NCBI GenBank assembly: GCA_011051075.1
Contig: DREN01000435.1
Location: forward strand, 1-13,469
DNA from: Deltaproteobacteria bacterium
GTDB taxonomy: Bacteria > Desulfobacterota > DSM-4660 > Desulfatiglandales > Desulfatiglandaceae
Reading direction: 5' to 3'
DNA length: 13,469 bases
Positions 1-5,971 of the stretch are shown piece after piece; position 1 is the first letter of the stretch; each line of letters begins with the position of its first letter. The translations under genes and the position numbers were made by a program. Under the pieces are notes generated by a model. That model did not search any database, was not told the DNA's origin, and saw only the letters and a program-made list of their open reading frames with translations.

Positions 1-1079
1 AGGATCCTCATGGCGGACTGGGTAAGGCCTTTTATATCCTTGCCGGTCTTCTCGTTCTGAAGGTTGATGAAATGGCTTATGAGCAGGGGGATATCCTCTT
101 TCCTCTTTCTCAGGGGCGGGATATTGATGGGAAAAACCTTGAGGCGATAGTAGAGGTCCTCGCGGAACTTCCCGCTCTCAACCAGCCTGTAAAGCTTCCT
201 GTTTGTGGCTGCGATGATCCTGATGTTGATCTTCCGCTTCTTTGATTCACCGACCCTCTCGATTTCCCGTTCCTGGAGGACCCTCAGCAGTTTGACCTGG
301 ATGTACGGACTGATTTCGCCTATTTCATCCAGGAATACGGTCCCCCCGTCCGCCTCCTCAAACCGGCCCGTGCGATCACGGACAGCGCCGGTAAAGGCAC
401 CTTTCACATGTCCGAACAACTCGCTCTCCAGGAGAGACTCTGAAAGGGCGCTGCAGCTCACAGGCACAAAAGGCATATGGGATCGGTCTCCGTTATAATG
501 TATGGCGCCCGCGACCAGCTCCTTTCCGGTCCCGGTCTCCCCCTGCAGGAGGATGGTGGCCTCGCTGGCGGCGGCCGCCCTGATGGCCGAAAAAACCTGG
601 GTCATGGCATGGCTCTTGCCTATGATGTTGTCAAGCCTGTGGACCTCACGGAGGAGTCGGTCGGCCTCCTCTGCCTTGCGCCGGGCCTTTTCAAGCTCCG
701 TAAGGTCAGTGACGGTCTCCACAACACCCTTCACAGAACCCTTTTCATCTCTTACGAGCCTTGCGCTCTTTACCACCGGTATGTCATGGCCGTCTTTATG
801 ACGGAGAAAGCATTCGTTGAAATCAAGGGATCCGTGGGTGTAAATGCCGCACTCATCTATACTAATGGGGCAGCTTCTTGAAAAGCACCGGCTGAAGCTC
901 ATCATCATGCAGCTCTGGCCCATGGCCTCCTCGGCGGTATAGCCTGTGATACGCGTCATGGAAGGGTTCCATGAGGTTATCTTCCCCCTCTCATCGAGGG
1001 TGAACACGCCGTCAGCCATGGATTCCAGCATCAGGCTTGCAAAGTTTGAATCTAATATACTCCGGGTCTTGTTTTCCAT
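1..1079 (-). CDS. PAS-domain sigma-54-dependent transcriptional activator (NtrC/AtoC class), C-terminus cut by window edge
   Basis: This is an enhancer-binding protein that hydrolyses ATP to open sigma-54 RNA polymerase promoters. The ATG lies at 1079-1077 and 359 codons are readable before the window ends. An N-terminal PAS domain (about residues 10-130) has cysteines at 57, 65, 70, 77 and 90. A short linker helix leads into the AAA+ domain: Walker A GETGTGKE (180-187), the sigma-54-contacting loop GAFTGA (227-232), Walker B GTVFLDE (246-252) and the arginine-finger segment FREDLYYRL (305-313). There is no receiver domain, so the PAS domain rather than a phosphorelay should sense the signal. 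The C-terminal Fis-type HTH must lie beyond base 1 and is not seen. The gene is divergent from the thioredoxin-oxidoreductase operon and is probably its regulator. Class is certain; ligand and targets are inferred. Confidence 0.96.
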   Translation of the reverse strand, partial: MENKTRSILDSNFASLMLESMADGVFTLDERGKITSWNPSMTRITGYTAEEAMGQSCMMMSFSRCFSRSCPISIDECGIYTHGSLDFNECFLRHKDGHDIPVVKSARLVRDEKGSVKGVVETVTDLTELEKARRKAEEADRLLREVHRLDNIIGKSHAMTQVFSAIRAAAASEATILLQGETGTGKELVAGAIHYNGDRSHMPFVPVSCSALSESLLESELFGHVKGAFTGAVRDRTGRFEEADGGTVFLDEIGEISPYIQVKLLRVLQEREIERVGESKKRKINIRIIAATNRKLYRLVESGKFREDLYYRLKVFPINIPPLRKRKEDIPLLISHFINLQNEKTGKDIKGLTQSAMRI

Positions 1080-1135
1080 GTGAGACCATATCCCTGTCTG
1101 TTCTGGGTGTTGTGCCCCCTGCGTCCTTTCTGCCT

Positions 1136-1188
1136 TAACGTTACCGATAACGCTCTATAACGTTACTGTAGATCTTAAGTAACGCTAC
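1136..1188. promoter_or_regulatory. Three phased TAACGYTAC sites, candidate activator-binding (UAS/operator) array
   Basis: TAACGTTAC occurs at 1136-1144 and 1158-1166, and TAACGCTAC at 1180-1188. Start-to-start spacing is exactly 22 bp, about two helical turns, so all sites lie on one DNA face. A fourth partial copy (TAACGCTC, 1148-1155) lies between the first two. The core TAACGTTA is palindromic, as expected for a dimeric Fis-type HTH. The array overlaps the activator promoter and lies about 140-190 bp upstream of the rightward sigma-54 element, the usual position of an upstream activating sequence. The binding protein is inferred from position. Confidence 0.65.
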
Positions 1189-1200
1189 TTTTTTTGTCAA
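1172..1200 (-). promoter_or_regulatory. Sigma-70-type promoter of the sigma-54 activator gene
   Basis: Read on the minus strand, TTGACA (1200-1195) is followed after exactly 17 bases by TAAGAT (1177-1172). That is a perfect -35 and a 4/6 -10 at the ideal spacing, about 90 bases upstream of the activator ATG. The third TAACGYTAC site sits inside the spacer and the second falls near the predicted start point (around 1165). A protein bound there would be expected to block transcription, which suggests autorepression. Confidence 0.6.
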
Positions 1201-1327
1201 GGCCCCGGTGATTTTTTCCTGAAAAGACCTCCTTACATTTTTGGTACCTGATTTTACCCTGAATTACAACATGTTGGACCTCAGGCGTGATGTTTTTTTG
1301 TGCCTTAAAACCCAGCGGTTCGGTTGC

Positions 1328-1343
1328 TGGCACGATAATTGAG
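1328..1343 (+). promoter_or_regulatory. Sigma-54 (-24/-12) promoter-like element for the thioredoxin-oxidoreductase operon
   Basis: TGGCACGATAATTGAG aligns with the sigma-54 consensus TGGCACG-N4-TTGCW. The -24 block and the GG-to-G spacing match perfectly; at -12, TTGA replaces TTGC. The predicted start is near 1354, about 70 bases before the thioredoxin ATG. The divergent neighbour encodes a sigma-54 activator and a phased site array lies upstream, so context supports the call. The -12 deviation is the main weakness. No convincing sigma-70 promoter was seen between 1200 and 1420 on this strand. Confidence 0.6.
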
Positions 1344-1364
1344 TAAGGAATCGGACAGGGAGGT

Positions 1365-1384
1365 CCCGGAGGTGAACCTCGGGG
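1365..1384 (+). other. Leader hairpin upstream of thioredoxin
   Basis: CCCGGAGGT (1365-1373) and ACCTCGGGG (1376-1384) can pair with one mismatch around a two-base loop, inside the predicted 5' leader of the sigma-54 transcript. The left arm contains GGAGG. No T run follows, so it is not a terminator. It could simply stabilise the leader, or mask the GGAGG ahead of the short leader frame at 1385-1432. Functional significance is not established. Confidence 0.3.
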
Positions 1385-1422
1385 ATGGCAGTATTTCATG
1401 AAAAAACAGGGGGGCTCGGGCA

Positions 1423-1743
1423 ATGGAAATAAGGGAAATACGTTCCGGTGATGATTTCAGGGAGACCATTAAAGAGGGGGTTACGCTTGCGGATTTCAAC
1501 GCACCCTGGTGCGCGCCGTGTCGTACTCAGGAGCCTATTCTTGAGGGAGTTGCCCACAGGTTTGAGAAAAAGGCTTCGGTTGTGGCCATGAACGTGGATG
1601 AGAATCGGGATCTTGCAATGAACTTGGGGATCAGGAGCATTCCCACCCTTATCATCTTTAAAGACAGTAAGGAAATAGAGCGCTTTGTGGGGGTCCAGCC
1701 GGAGGCCGTTCTTTCAGGGGCACTGGAAAAGGCGCTCAAATAG
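1423..1743 (+). CDS. Thioredoxin-family protein, WCAPC active site
   Basis: This 106-residue protein has the length of a classical thioredoxin and would be a cytoplasmic dithiol-disulfide oxidoreductase. Visible features are the buried Asp24, the active site W29-C30-A31-P32-C33, and the cis-proline loop SIPT with Pro74. The commoner motif is WCGPC; Ala in place of Gly is a modest change that may shift redox potential. There is no signal peptide. A G-rich Shine-Dalgarno (AGGGGGG) precedes the ATG by about 8 bases. It is the first gene of the predicted sigma-54 operon and is followed by a flavin/iron-sulfur oxidoreductase, so it may deliver or receive electrons there, but that pairing is inferred. 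Confidence 0.93.
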   Translation: MEIREIRSGDDFRETIKEGVTLADFNAPWCAPCRTQEPILEGVAHRFEKKASVVAMNVDENRDLAMNLGIRSIPTLIIFKDSKEIERFVGVQPEAVLSGALEKALK

Positions 1744-1800
1744 GGACCTGAACGGCCCCTGAGTTTAATCACCCATAACCATGCTATAATGGAGGTGGCC

Positions 1801-3711
1801 ATGAAAAGGATGTTTGAGACATTTGACTTGGGTAATCTGAGGCTTTCAAACCGGTTTGTTTTTCCTCCTGTCAAGCTGGGTTACGGCAGTCCTGACGGCA
1901 GCGTGACGGATCGGCAGGTAAACTTCTACGGGAAGATAGCTGAAAACGGTCCCGGTCTGGTTATTGTTGAACCTGTTTCGGTTACTCCTGATGGGAGGGA
2001 GCACCCGAAGCAGCTCTGCGTTCATCTCTCTGATAGTGCCGGGCAACTCAGAAAGATCGCTGATGTCATCCATGAACAGGGCTCGCTCGCCTGTCTCCAC
2101 CTGAATCACGCAGGCGCGGCGGCCAATCCCAAGGCCACGGGTTCCGTGCCCAAGGCCCCGTCGCCTGTTTTATGCCCCACCACGGAACAGACCGCTGAAC
2201 CCCTGAGTCCGGAAGAGATCAGGGATATCGTATTCGGGTATCGTGACGCTGCCAGAAAGGGCCTTGAGGCGGGGTTCGACCTTATTGAGATCCAGGCCGG
2301 GCATGGTTATCTCATATCCCAGTTTCTTAACGGCAGGATCAACACCCGTCAGGATCCTTACGGGGAGGACAGGCCCCTTTTCGCCAGAGAGGTCCTGTCA
2401 GCGGTCCGCTCAGGTGCCCCGGCCGTTCCCCTGATCGTGCGCATTTCCGGCAATGAGATGTCTCCGGAAAAGGGGATAAGCCCGGAAGACCTGATCCCTC
2501 TCCTCAATCTGGCGGAAGAGTCCGGGGTCAGCGCAATTCACGTGGGCATGGGAAACGCCTGTTTCAGCCCCCCGTGGTATTTTCATCACGGCAGCCTGCC
2601 GGACAAGCCTCAGATGGAGTCCCTGGCCTGGGTCCGTGAGCACATCTCTATCCCCCTGTTTGTGGCGGGGAGGATGGGGAGGAAGGAAAGGATTATGGAG
2701 GTCCTTGACAAGGGACTGGCCGATCTTATTGCCCTTGGAAGGCCCCTCATAGCGGATCCTGACCTGGTCCTCAAATGGGAGAGGGGAGAGGATGACAGGG
2801 TCATGTACTGCGGCTATTGTCTCCAGGGTTGCCTCCACCGTCTCAAGGGCGGAGAACCCTTAGGGTGCAACCTGAATCCGGCCCTAGGCCTCTCTGAGCC
2901 CGGTCCCACTTCAAATCCCGTTAAGGTCCTCGTAGCCGGGGGAGGTCCGGCAGGGATGAGCGCCGCCATTCATATGACCCGCCGTGGTCACCAGGTTATA
3001 CTGGCGGAAAAGACGGATCATCTTGGAGGACAGTTCGCCGTTGCGTGGAAGGCCCCTGGTAAGGAAAAGATGAGACAGGGTCTGGAAGCCCTTAAACGCT
3101 CCCTTGAGGGCTGCGGGGCCTCGGTCCTCATGAACAGGGGGGTGGACGCGGCTCTTATTGAGGAGACAAGACCCGATCTCCTGGTATGGGCCGCAGGGGC
3201 GGTTCAGAACATACCCGAGATCAAGGGTCTTGAGGATCAGCATGTCCTGACCTCCATGGACTACTTTCATGGCCGGGGAGAGGTAAAGGGGCCCAGGGTC
3301 CTGGTCATCGGGGCCGGGAGAACCGGTATTGAGATAGCAGAGGACTTGGGAAAGGCGGGTTATGAGGTGGTGGCCACCAAACGGACCGATCCCCTTGGAA
3401 GCATGATGGAGATGATCACAAAAAAACTCTCCTTCATGAGGATCGGCCAGATGGAGAACGTGACCCTGATGCCCCATACAACCATCAGGGAGTTCAAGGC
3501 CGACGGCGTTGAGGTGGAAAGAGATGGGGAGACCCTCTCCCTTAAGCCTTTCCAGACCGTTATTCTCTCCTCCGGTATGTTGTCGGCCCGGGGACCGGAC
3601 GATGAGATTCTGAAAGCGGTACCCGAGATGGAGATAATTGGAGATGCAAGTGAGGTACGGGACATCTTTAACGCCATTCACGCGGGATACGATCTTGCGT
3701 TGAAATACTGA
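1801..3711 (+). CDS. NAD(P)H:flavin oxidoreductase of the 2,4-dienoyl-CoA reductase (FadH)/old yellow enzyme family
   Basis: This is a cytoplasmic multi-cofactor enzyme of about 636 residues. An N-terminal FMN-binding TIM barrel (about 1-330) includes the family segment EIQAGHGYLISQFLN, where the commoner EIHGAHGYL histidine is glutamine. A cysteine set follows with spacing C337-x2-C340-x3-C344-x11-C356, matching the [4Fe-4S] site of FadH. Then come two dinucleotide-binding loops, GGGPAG (near 380) for FAD and GAGRTG (504-509) for NAD(P)H. Family members pass hydride through FAD, the cluster and FMN to reduce enones or enoyl-CoA substrates; the substrate here cannot be read. GGAGG at 1791-1795 places the start at ATG 1801 rather than the in-frame ATG 1789. 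It lies 57 bases behind the thioredoxin gene, presumably in the same transcript. Family is certain; substrate unknown. Confidence 0.95.
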   Translation: MKRMFETFDLGNLRLSNRFVFPPVKLGYGSPDGSVTDRQVNFYGKIAENGPGLVIVEPVSVTPDGREHPKQLCVHLSDSAGQLRKIADVIHEQGSLACLHLNHAGAAANPKATGSVPKAPSPVLCPTTEQTAEPLSPEEIRDIVFGYRDAARKGLEAGFDLIEIQAGHGYLISQFLNGRINTRQDPYGEDRPLFAREVLSAVRSGAPAVPLIVRISGNEMSPEKGISPEDLIPLLNLAEESGVSAIHVGMGNACFSPPWYFHHGSLPDKPQMESLAWVREHISIPLFVAGRMGRKERIMEVLDKGLADLIALGRPLIADPDLVLKWERGEDDRVMYCGYCLQGCLHRLKGGEPLGCNLNPALGLSEPGPTSNPVKVLVAGGGPAGMSAAIHMTRRGHQVILAEKTDHLGGQFAVAWKAPGKEKMRQGLEALKRSLEGCGASVLMNRGVDAALIEETRPDLLVWAAGAVQNIPEIKGLEDQHVLTSMDYFHGRGEVKGPRVLVIGAGRTGIEIAEDLGKAGYEVVATKRTDPLGSMMEMITKKLSFMRIGQMENVTLMPHTTIREFKADGVEVERDGETLSLKPFQTVILSSGMLSARGPDDEILKAVPEMEIIGDASEVRDIFNAIHAGYDLALKY

Positions 3712-3713
3712 GG

Positions 3714-3736
3714 CCCTGTCCGTCCGGGGGGCAGGG
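3714..3736 (+). other. Intercistronic hairpin
   Basis: CCCTGTCC (3714-3721) pairs with GGGCAGGG (3729-3736), eight pairs including one G-U, around a 7-base loop, directly after the oxidoreductase stop. No T run follows, so complete termination is unlikely. It may protect the upstream mRNA 3' end or tune expression of the following genes. Confidence 0.4.
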
Positions 3737-3771
3737 AAAGACGAAAACCTGAAATAGGTAGGAGTATGCTC

Positions 3772-4428
3772 ATGGACGAAATATCATTTTCAGATATTGC
3801 CATTGTTTCCTGTGGCACTTTGAACCTTGAACTGAGCCATCTCAAAAAGGAAGGCTTTCTTGATGCCGAAAAGATCTATTACACCAAACCCGGCCTGCAC
3901 CAGGACTGCCACGAGCTTGAAAGGCAGCTCATAGCGCGGATAAACATGGCCAAAGAAAAGACAGATAAGGTAATTGTGGTTTACGGAGGCAAATTCTGCT
4001 ATGTTAACGTTGATCAACCCACACGGACCATGCAGAAGATTATAGAGGAGCAGGGCCCGGGTGTGGGCAGGGTCCAGGCCACCCACTGCATGGATATGAT
4101 AGCCGACGAAGCGGAACGTGAACGGATCGCCCAGGAGGTTGCGGGCGGTGAAAAGGTCTGGTGGATGACCCCGGGCTGGGTGGAGTACCGGCACCAGGTG
4201 TTTGAGGGGTGGGATCAAGGGATTGCCAATGAGAATTTTCCCAAGCACACCGGGGGCGCTATCGTTCTCGACGGCATAGGGTACATGGACAAATACATGG
4301 CCGAAAAGCCCGAGGAGTTCCTGGAGTACTGCGACTGGATGGGGATACCCATGCAGGGTTATCCGGTGTCTCTTGACCGGTTTAAATCTCTCTTGTTGGA
4401 CCAGGCAAAGATACTGATGGAGCATTAA
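3772..4428 (+). CDS. DUF1638-like protein, probable metal- or cofactor-linked
   Basis: This 218-residue soluble protein resembles the DUF1638 family, which has no established activity. Family-like landmarks are the N-terminal S-C14-G, G-L-H43 with D-C46-H47, Y-G-G-K-F-C76, and T-H105-C106. Conserved cysteines and histidines spread along the chain would suit a metal or corrinoid-related role, but no fold-level catalytic motif is recognised. Family assignment is from remembered motif order, not from a search. GGAG at 3761-3764 gives a 7-base spacer to ATG 3772; the upstream ATG 3766 would have only one base, so 3772 is preferred. It follows the oxidoreductase by 60 bases and precedes the stress protein by 82 bases with no terminator seen. 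Confidence 0.75.
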   Translation: MDEISFSDIAIVSCGTLNLELSHLKKEGFLDAEKIYYTKPGLHQDCHELERQLIARINMAKEKTDKVIVVYGGKFCYVNVDQPTRTMQKIIEEQGPGVGRVQATHCMDMIADEAERERIAQEVAGGEKVWWMTPGWVEYRHQVFEGWDQGIANENFPKHTGGAIVLDGIGYMDKYMAEKPEEFLEYCDWMGIPMQGYPVSLDRFKSLLLDQAKILMEH

Positions 4429-4510
4429 AGGATGAACGTCGAAGATCGAATCAAAAGCAAACATCAATTTTCCGGTTTATACTGATCAGGTATTAGAGGA
4501 GTGGAGCCCT

Positions 4511-5008
4511 TTGGAGGACAAAATAGCTGAGGAAAAGGAACGGGATCAGGATGGACTCATCCTTCTGGTGGCGGTTGATTTCTCCCCCTGTTCTGAGTTG
4601 GCCATGAAGAAGGCAAAATCCCTGCTAAGACAGGGCCAGGGACGGATCGTAGCACTTCACGTAATCGACCATGGTTTCGTGGAGGAGTGCATCAAAAATC
4701 ATCTGGGGACCGAAAGTCAGATCAAAAAGGATTTATTTCTTCAGGCCAAGTCCAGGCTTCGAAAGTTCTTTGATAGAGAAGGGATGAACGGATATAGTGC
4801 TGAGGGAGTTGTTTGTGAAGGGATTCCCTGTGTGGAGATCAACAAGAAAGCAGTCGAGATTAACTCTGATATGATTATTATGGGTAGTAAGGGGAAATCA
4901 GAGGATATGAAAACCATCTTCTTCGGGAGTACCGCCGAAAGGGTCTTGAGATTCATTACCAGACCCGTGCTTTGCGTACCCCCGGAGGCGGATTATCGAA
5001 TTGCATAA
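4511..5008 (+). CDS. Single-domain universal stress protein (UspA family)
   Basis: This 165-residue cytoplasmic protein has the UspA alpha/beta fold: first strand LILLVAVDFS with Asp23, and the C-terminal nucleotide loop G125-S-K-G128 followed by G139-S140. The usual ATP-binding pattern is G-2x-G-9x-G(S/T); here the gap is ten residues, one more than usual, so ATP binding is likely but not assured. The start is TTG at 4511, supported by GGAG at 4503-4506; no in-frame ATG lies near. Its stop is three bases before the diadenylate cyclase start, so the two are almost certainly translated as a pair. USP domains bind ATP in many proteins and c-di-AMP in the KdpD sensor kinase, so an effector role for the neighbouring cyclase is plausible (inference). 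Confidence 0.93.
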   Translation: MEDKIAEEKERDQDGLILLVAVDFSPCSELAMKKAKSLLRQGQGRIVALHVIDHGFVEECIKNHLGTESQIKKDLFLQAKSRLRKFFDREGMNGYSAEGVVCEGIPCVEINKKAVEINSDMIIMGSKGKSEDMKTIFFGSTAERVLRFITRPVLCVPPEADYRIA

Positions 5009-5011
5009 AAG

Positions 5012-5719
5012 ATGACAGAGGAAATAAAAATAGGCAGCATAATCGATGAAGAGATATTGCGTGAAGAAGCAGCGATTAACGAACAACTCGAAGATCTGAA
5101 ATCGAGGGTCACCCAGCTTCACAAGGGTATCCCATGCCTGAAGCAATGCGCTCATTTGAGCAGTCTTTTACAGAAAATGTACGAAATACGGGAGGGGCTC
5201 AATCTTTTGGAGCAGGGTCTGCTCCAGACACACCTTAAATGCTGTATCTCTCCAAATATACAGGTCCCAGGGGAGGTCATCCTTGCGCTTTCTAACCTGA
5301 GTGCGAAACGCCATGGCGCTATCATCGTTATGGAGCATGAAGAGAGCCGGGATGAATATCTGCAGGGGGGAGTCATTATCAATGCTGCCGTTAGCGCACC
5401 GATCCTGGAAAACATCTTTTATCCCGGAAGCCCGCTTCATGACGGGGCAGTGATTATTCGGGATTCAAATATCCACAAAGCAAGCGTTTTGCTTCCCCTG
5501 GCGCCTCACACGTCAGAGATGAATGCCCTTGGCCTCGGTTCCCGACACCAGGCAGCCCTTGGTCTCAGCCAGGTCAGTGACGCCCTGATTATTGTCGTGT
5601 CTGAAGAGAAGGGCTGGATTTCAATGGCCCTCAGAGGGCAACTGTACCCGAACCTCGGCACATTTGCTTTGCTCGAAAAATTGGAGGATAGTATAGAGGA
5701 TGATGACATCCAAAACTGA
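5012..5719 (+). CDS. Soluble diadenylate cyclase (DisA_N domain), CdaS-like architecture
   Basis: This enzyme class condenses two ATP into cyclic di-AMP. The DAC domain fills about residues 80-215, with the catalytic DGA motif at D144-G145-A146 (PLHDGAVII). The second signature, normally RHR, reads R178-H179-Q180 in GSRHQAALGLSQVSD, an unusual substitution. The first 75 residues are predicted helical and charged, with cysteines at 42, 46, 77 and 78. There is no transmembrane segment (unlike CdaA) and no HhH DNA-binding end (unlike DisA); length and layout resemble CdaS, where an N-terminal helical region restrains activity. The protein ends in an acidic tail. It starts three bases after the stress-protein stop with no clear Shine-Dalgarno of its own, which points to translational coupling. 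Fold is confident; activity with RHQ needs testing. Confidence 0.93.
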   Translation: MTEEIKIGSIIDEEILREEAAINEQLEDLKSRVTQLHKGIPCLKQCAHLSSLLQKMYEIREGLNLLEQGLLQTHLKCCISPNIQVPGEVILALSNLSAKRHGAIIVMEHEESRDEYLQGGVIINAAVSAPILENIFYPGSPLHDGAVIIRDSNIHKASVLLPLAPHTSEMNALGLGSRHQAALGLSQVSDALIIVVSEEKGWISMALRGQLYPNLGTFALLEKLEDSIEDDDIQN

Positions 5720-5879
5720 AAATGGAGATAATGGGAAAAATCATTCTGCTGTTGTGGTATCAGAAAAAGCCCTCTATCCGAAAGAGCCGGAGAAGGCCGG
5801 GGTATTAAAGAGGTCCTTAGATTGGCTAATTAGGGGAGCTGCGAAATCGCATTTAAACGGGACATCCTGCCCCACCTGA
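5700..5879 (+). CDS. Small protein of unknown function, 59 codons, overlapping the cyclase gene
   Basis: The frame opens with ATG-ATG (5700, 5703) inside the last 20 bases of the cyclase gene, one frame over, and ends with TGA at 5877-5879, 17 bases before a terminator. AGAGG (5695-5699) and GGAGGA (5683-5688) upstream could serve as ribosome-binding sites. The predicted peptide has a polar, Asn/Lys-rich N-terminal third, a segment KALYPKEPEKAG, an amphipathic stretch LKRSLDWLIRGAAKS, and ends with SCPT carrying the only cysteine. There is no signal peptide or membrane segment. The overlap and terminator position are what a last operon gene would show. I do not recognise the family; a regulator or partner of the cyclase is only a guess. 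Confidence 0.6.
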   Translation: MMTSKTENGDNGKNHSAVVVSEKALYPKEPEKAGVLKRSLDWLIRGAAKSHLNGTSCPT

Positions 5880-5896
5880 CAGATCAAACGTTAGCG

Positions 5897-5922
5897 ACCC
5901 TCCAGGTTGGAAGGGTTTTTTT
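5897..5922 (+). terminator. Rho-independent terminator closing the stress protein-cyclase operon
   Basis: ACCCTCCA (5897-5904) pairs with TGGAAGGGT (5908-5916) around a three-base loop with one bulged A, and runs into seven T (5916-5922). It lies 17 bases after the small-ORF stop and about 50 bases before the histidine-kinase start. No clear promoter was found between hairpin and kinase, so it could act as an attenuator rather than a full stop. Confidence 0.75.
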
Positions 5923-5971
5923 CAGAAACCGGAACCTTTTCATCAAGGGATTGAACAGGGAGGAAAAACCT

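Noticed and set aside
477..881. Plus-strand open frames across 205-881
   Set aside because: They are antisense to the AAA+ and PAS domains of the sigma-54 activator, whose Walker and GAFTGA motifs fix the coding strand.
1264..1276. IHF-like match and 10-bp palindrome CAACATGTTG between the site array and the sigma-54 element
   Set aside because: The location suits a DNA-bending site, but two of nine defined IHF positions mismatch and a 10-bp palindrome is expected about a dozen times by chance in this length.
2911..3681. Minus-strand open frame of 256 codons
   Set aside because: It is antisense to the FAD and NAD(P)H domains of the flavin oxidoreductase, which are clearly coding.
4455..4483. 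TATACT -10-like hexamer upstream of the stress-protein gene
   Set aside because: No acceptable -35 at 16-18 bases; an internal promoter cannot be claimed from the hexamer alone.
4432..4485. Tiny frame of 17 codons after the DUF1638-like gene, with AAAGG in front
   Set aside because: Too short to support without conservation data; no motif.
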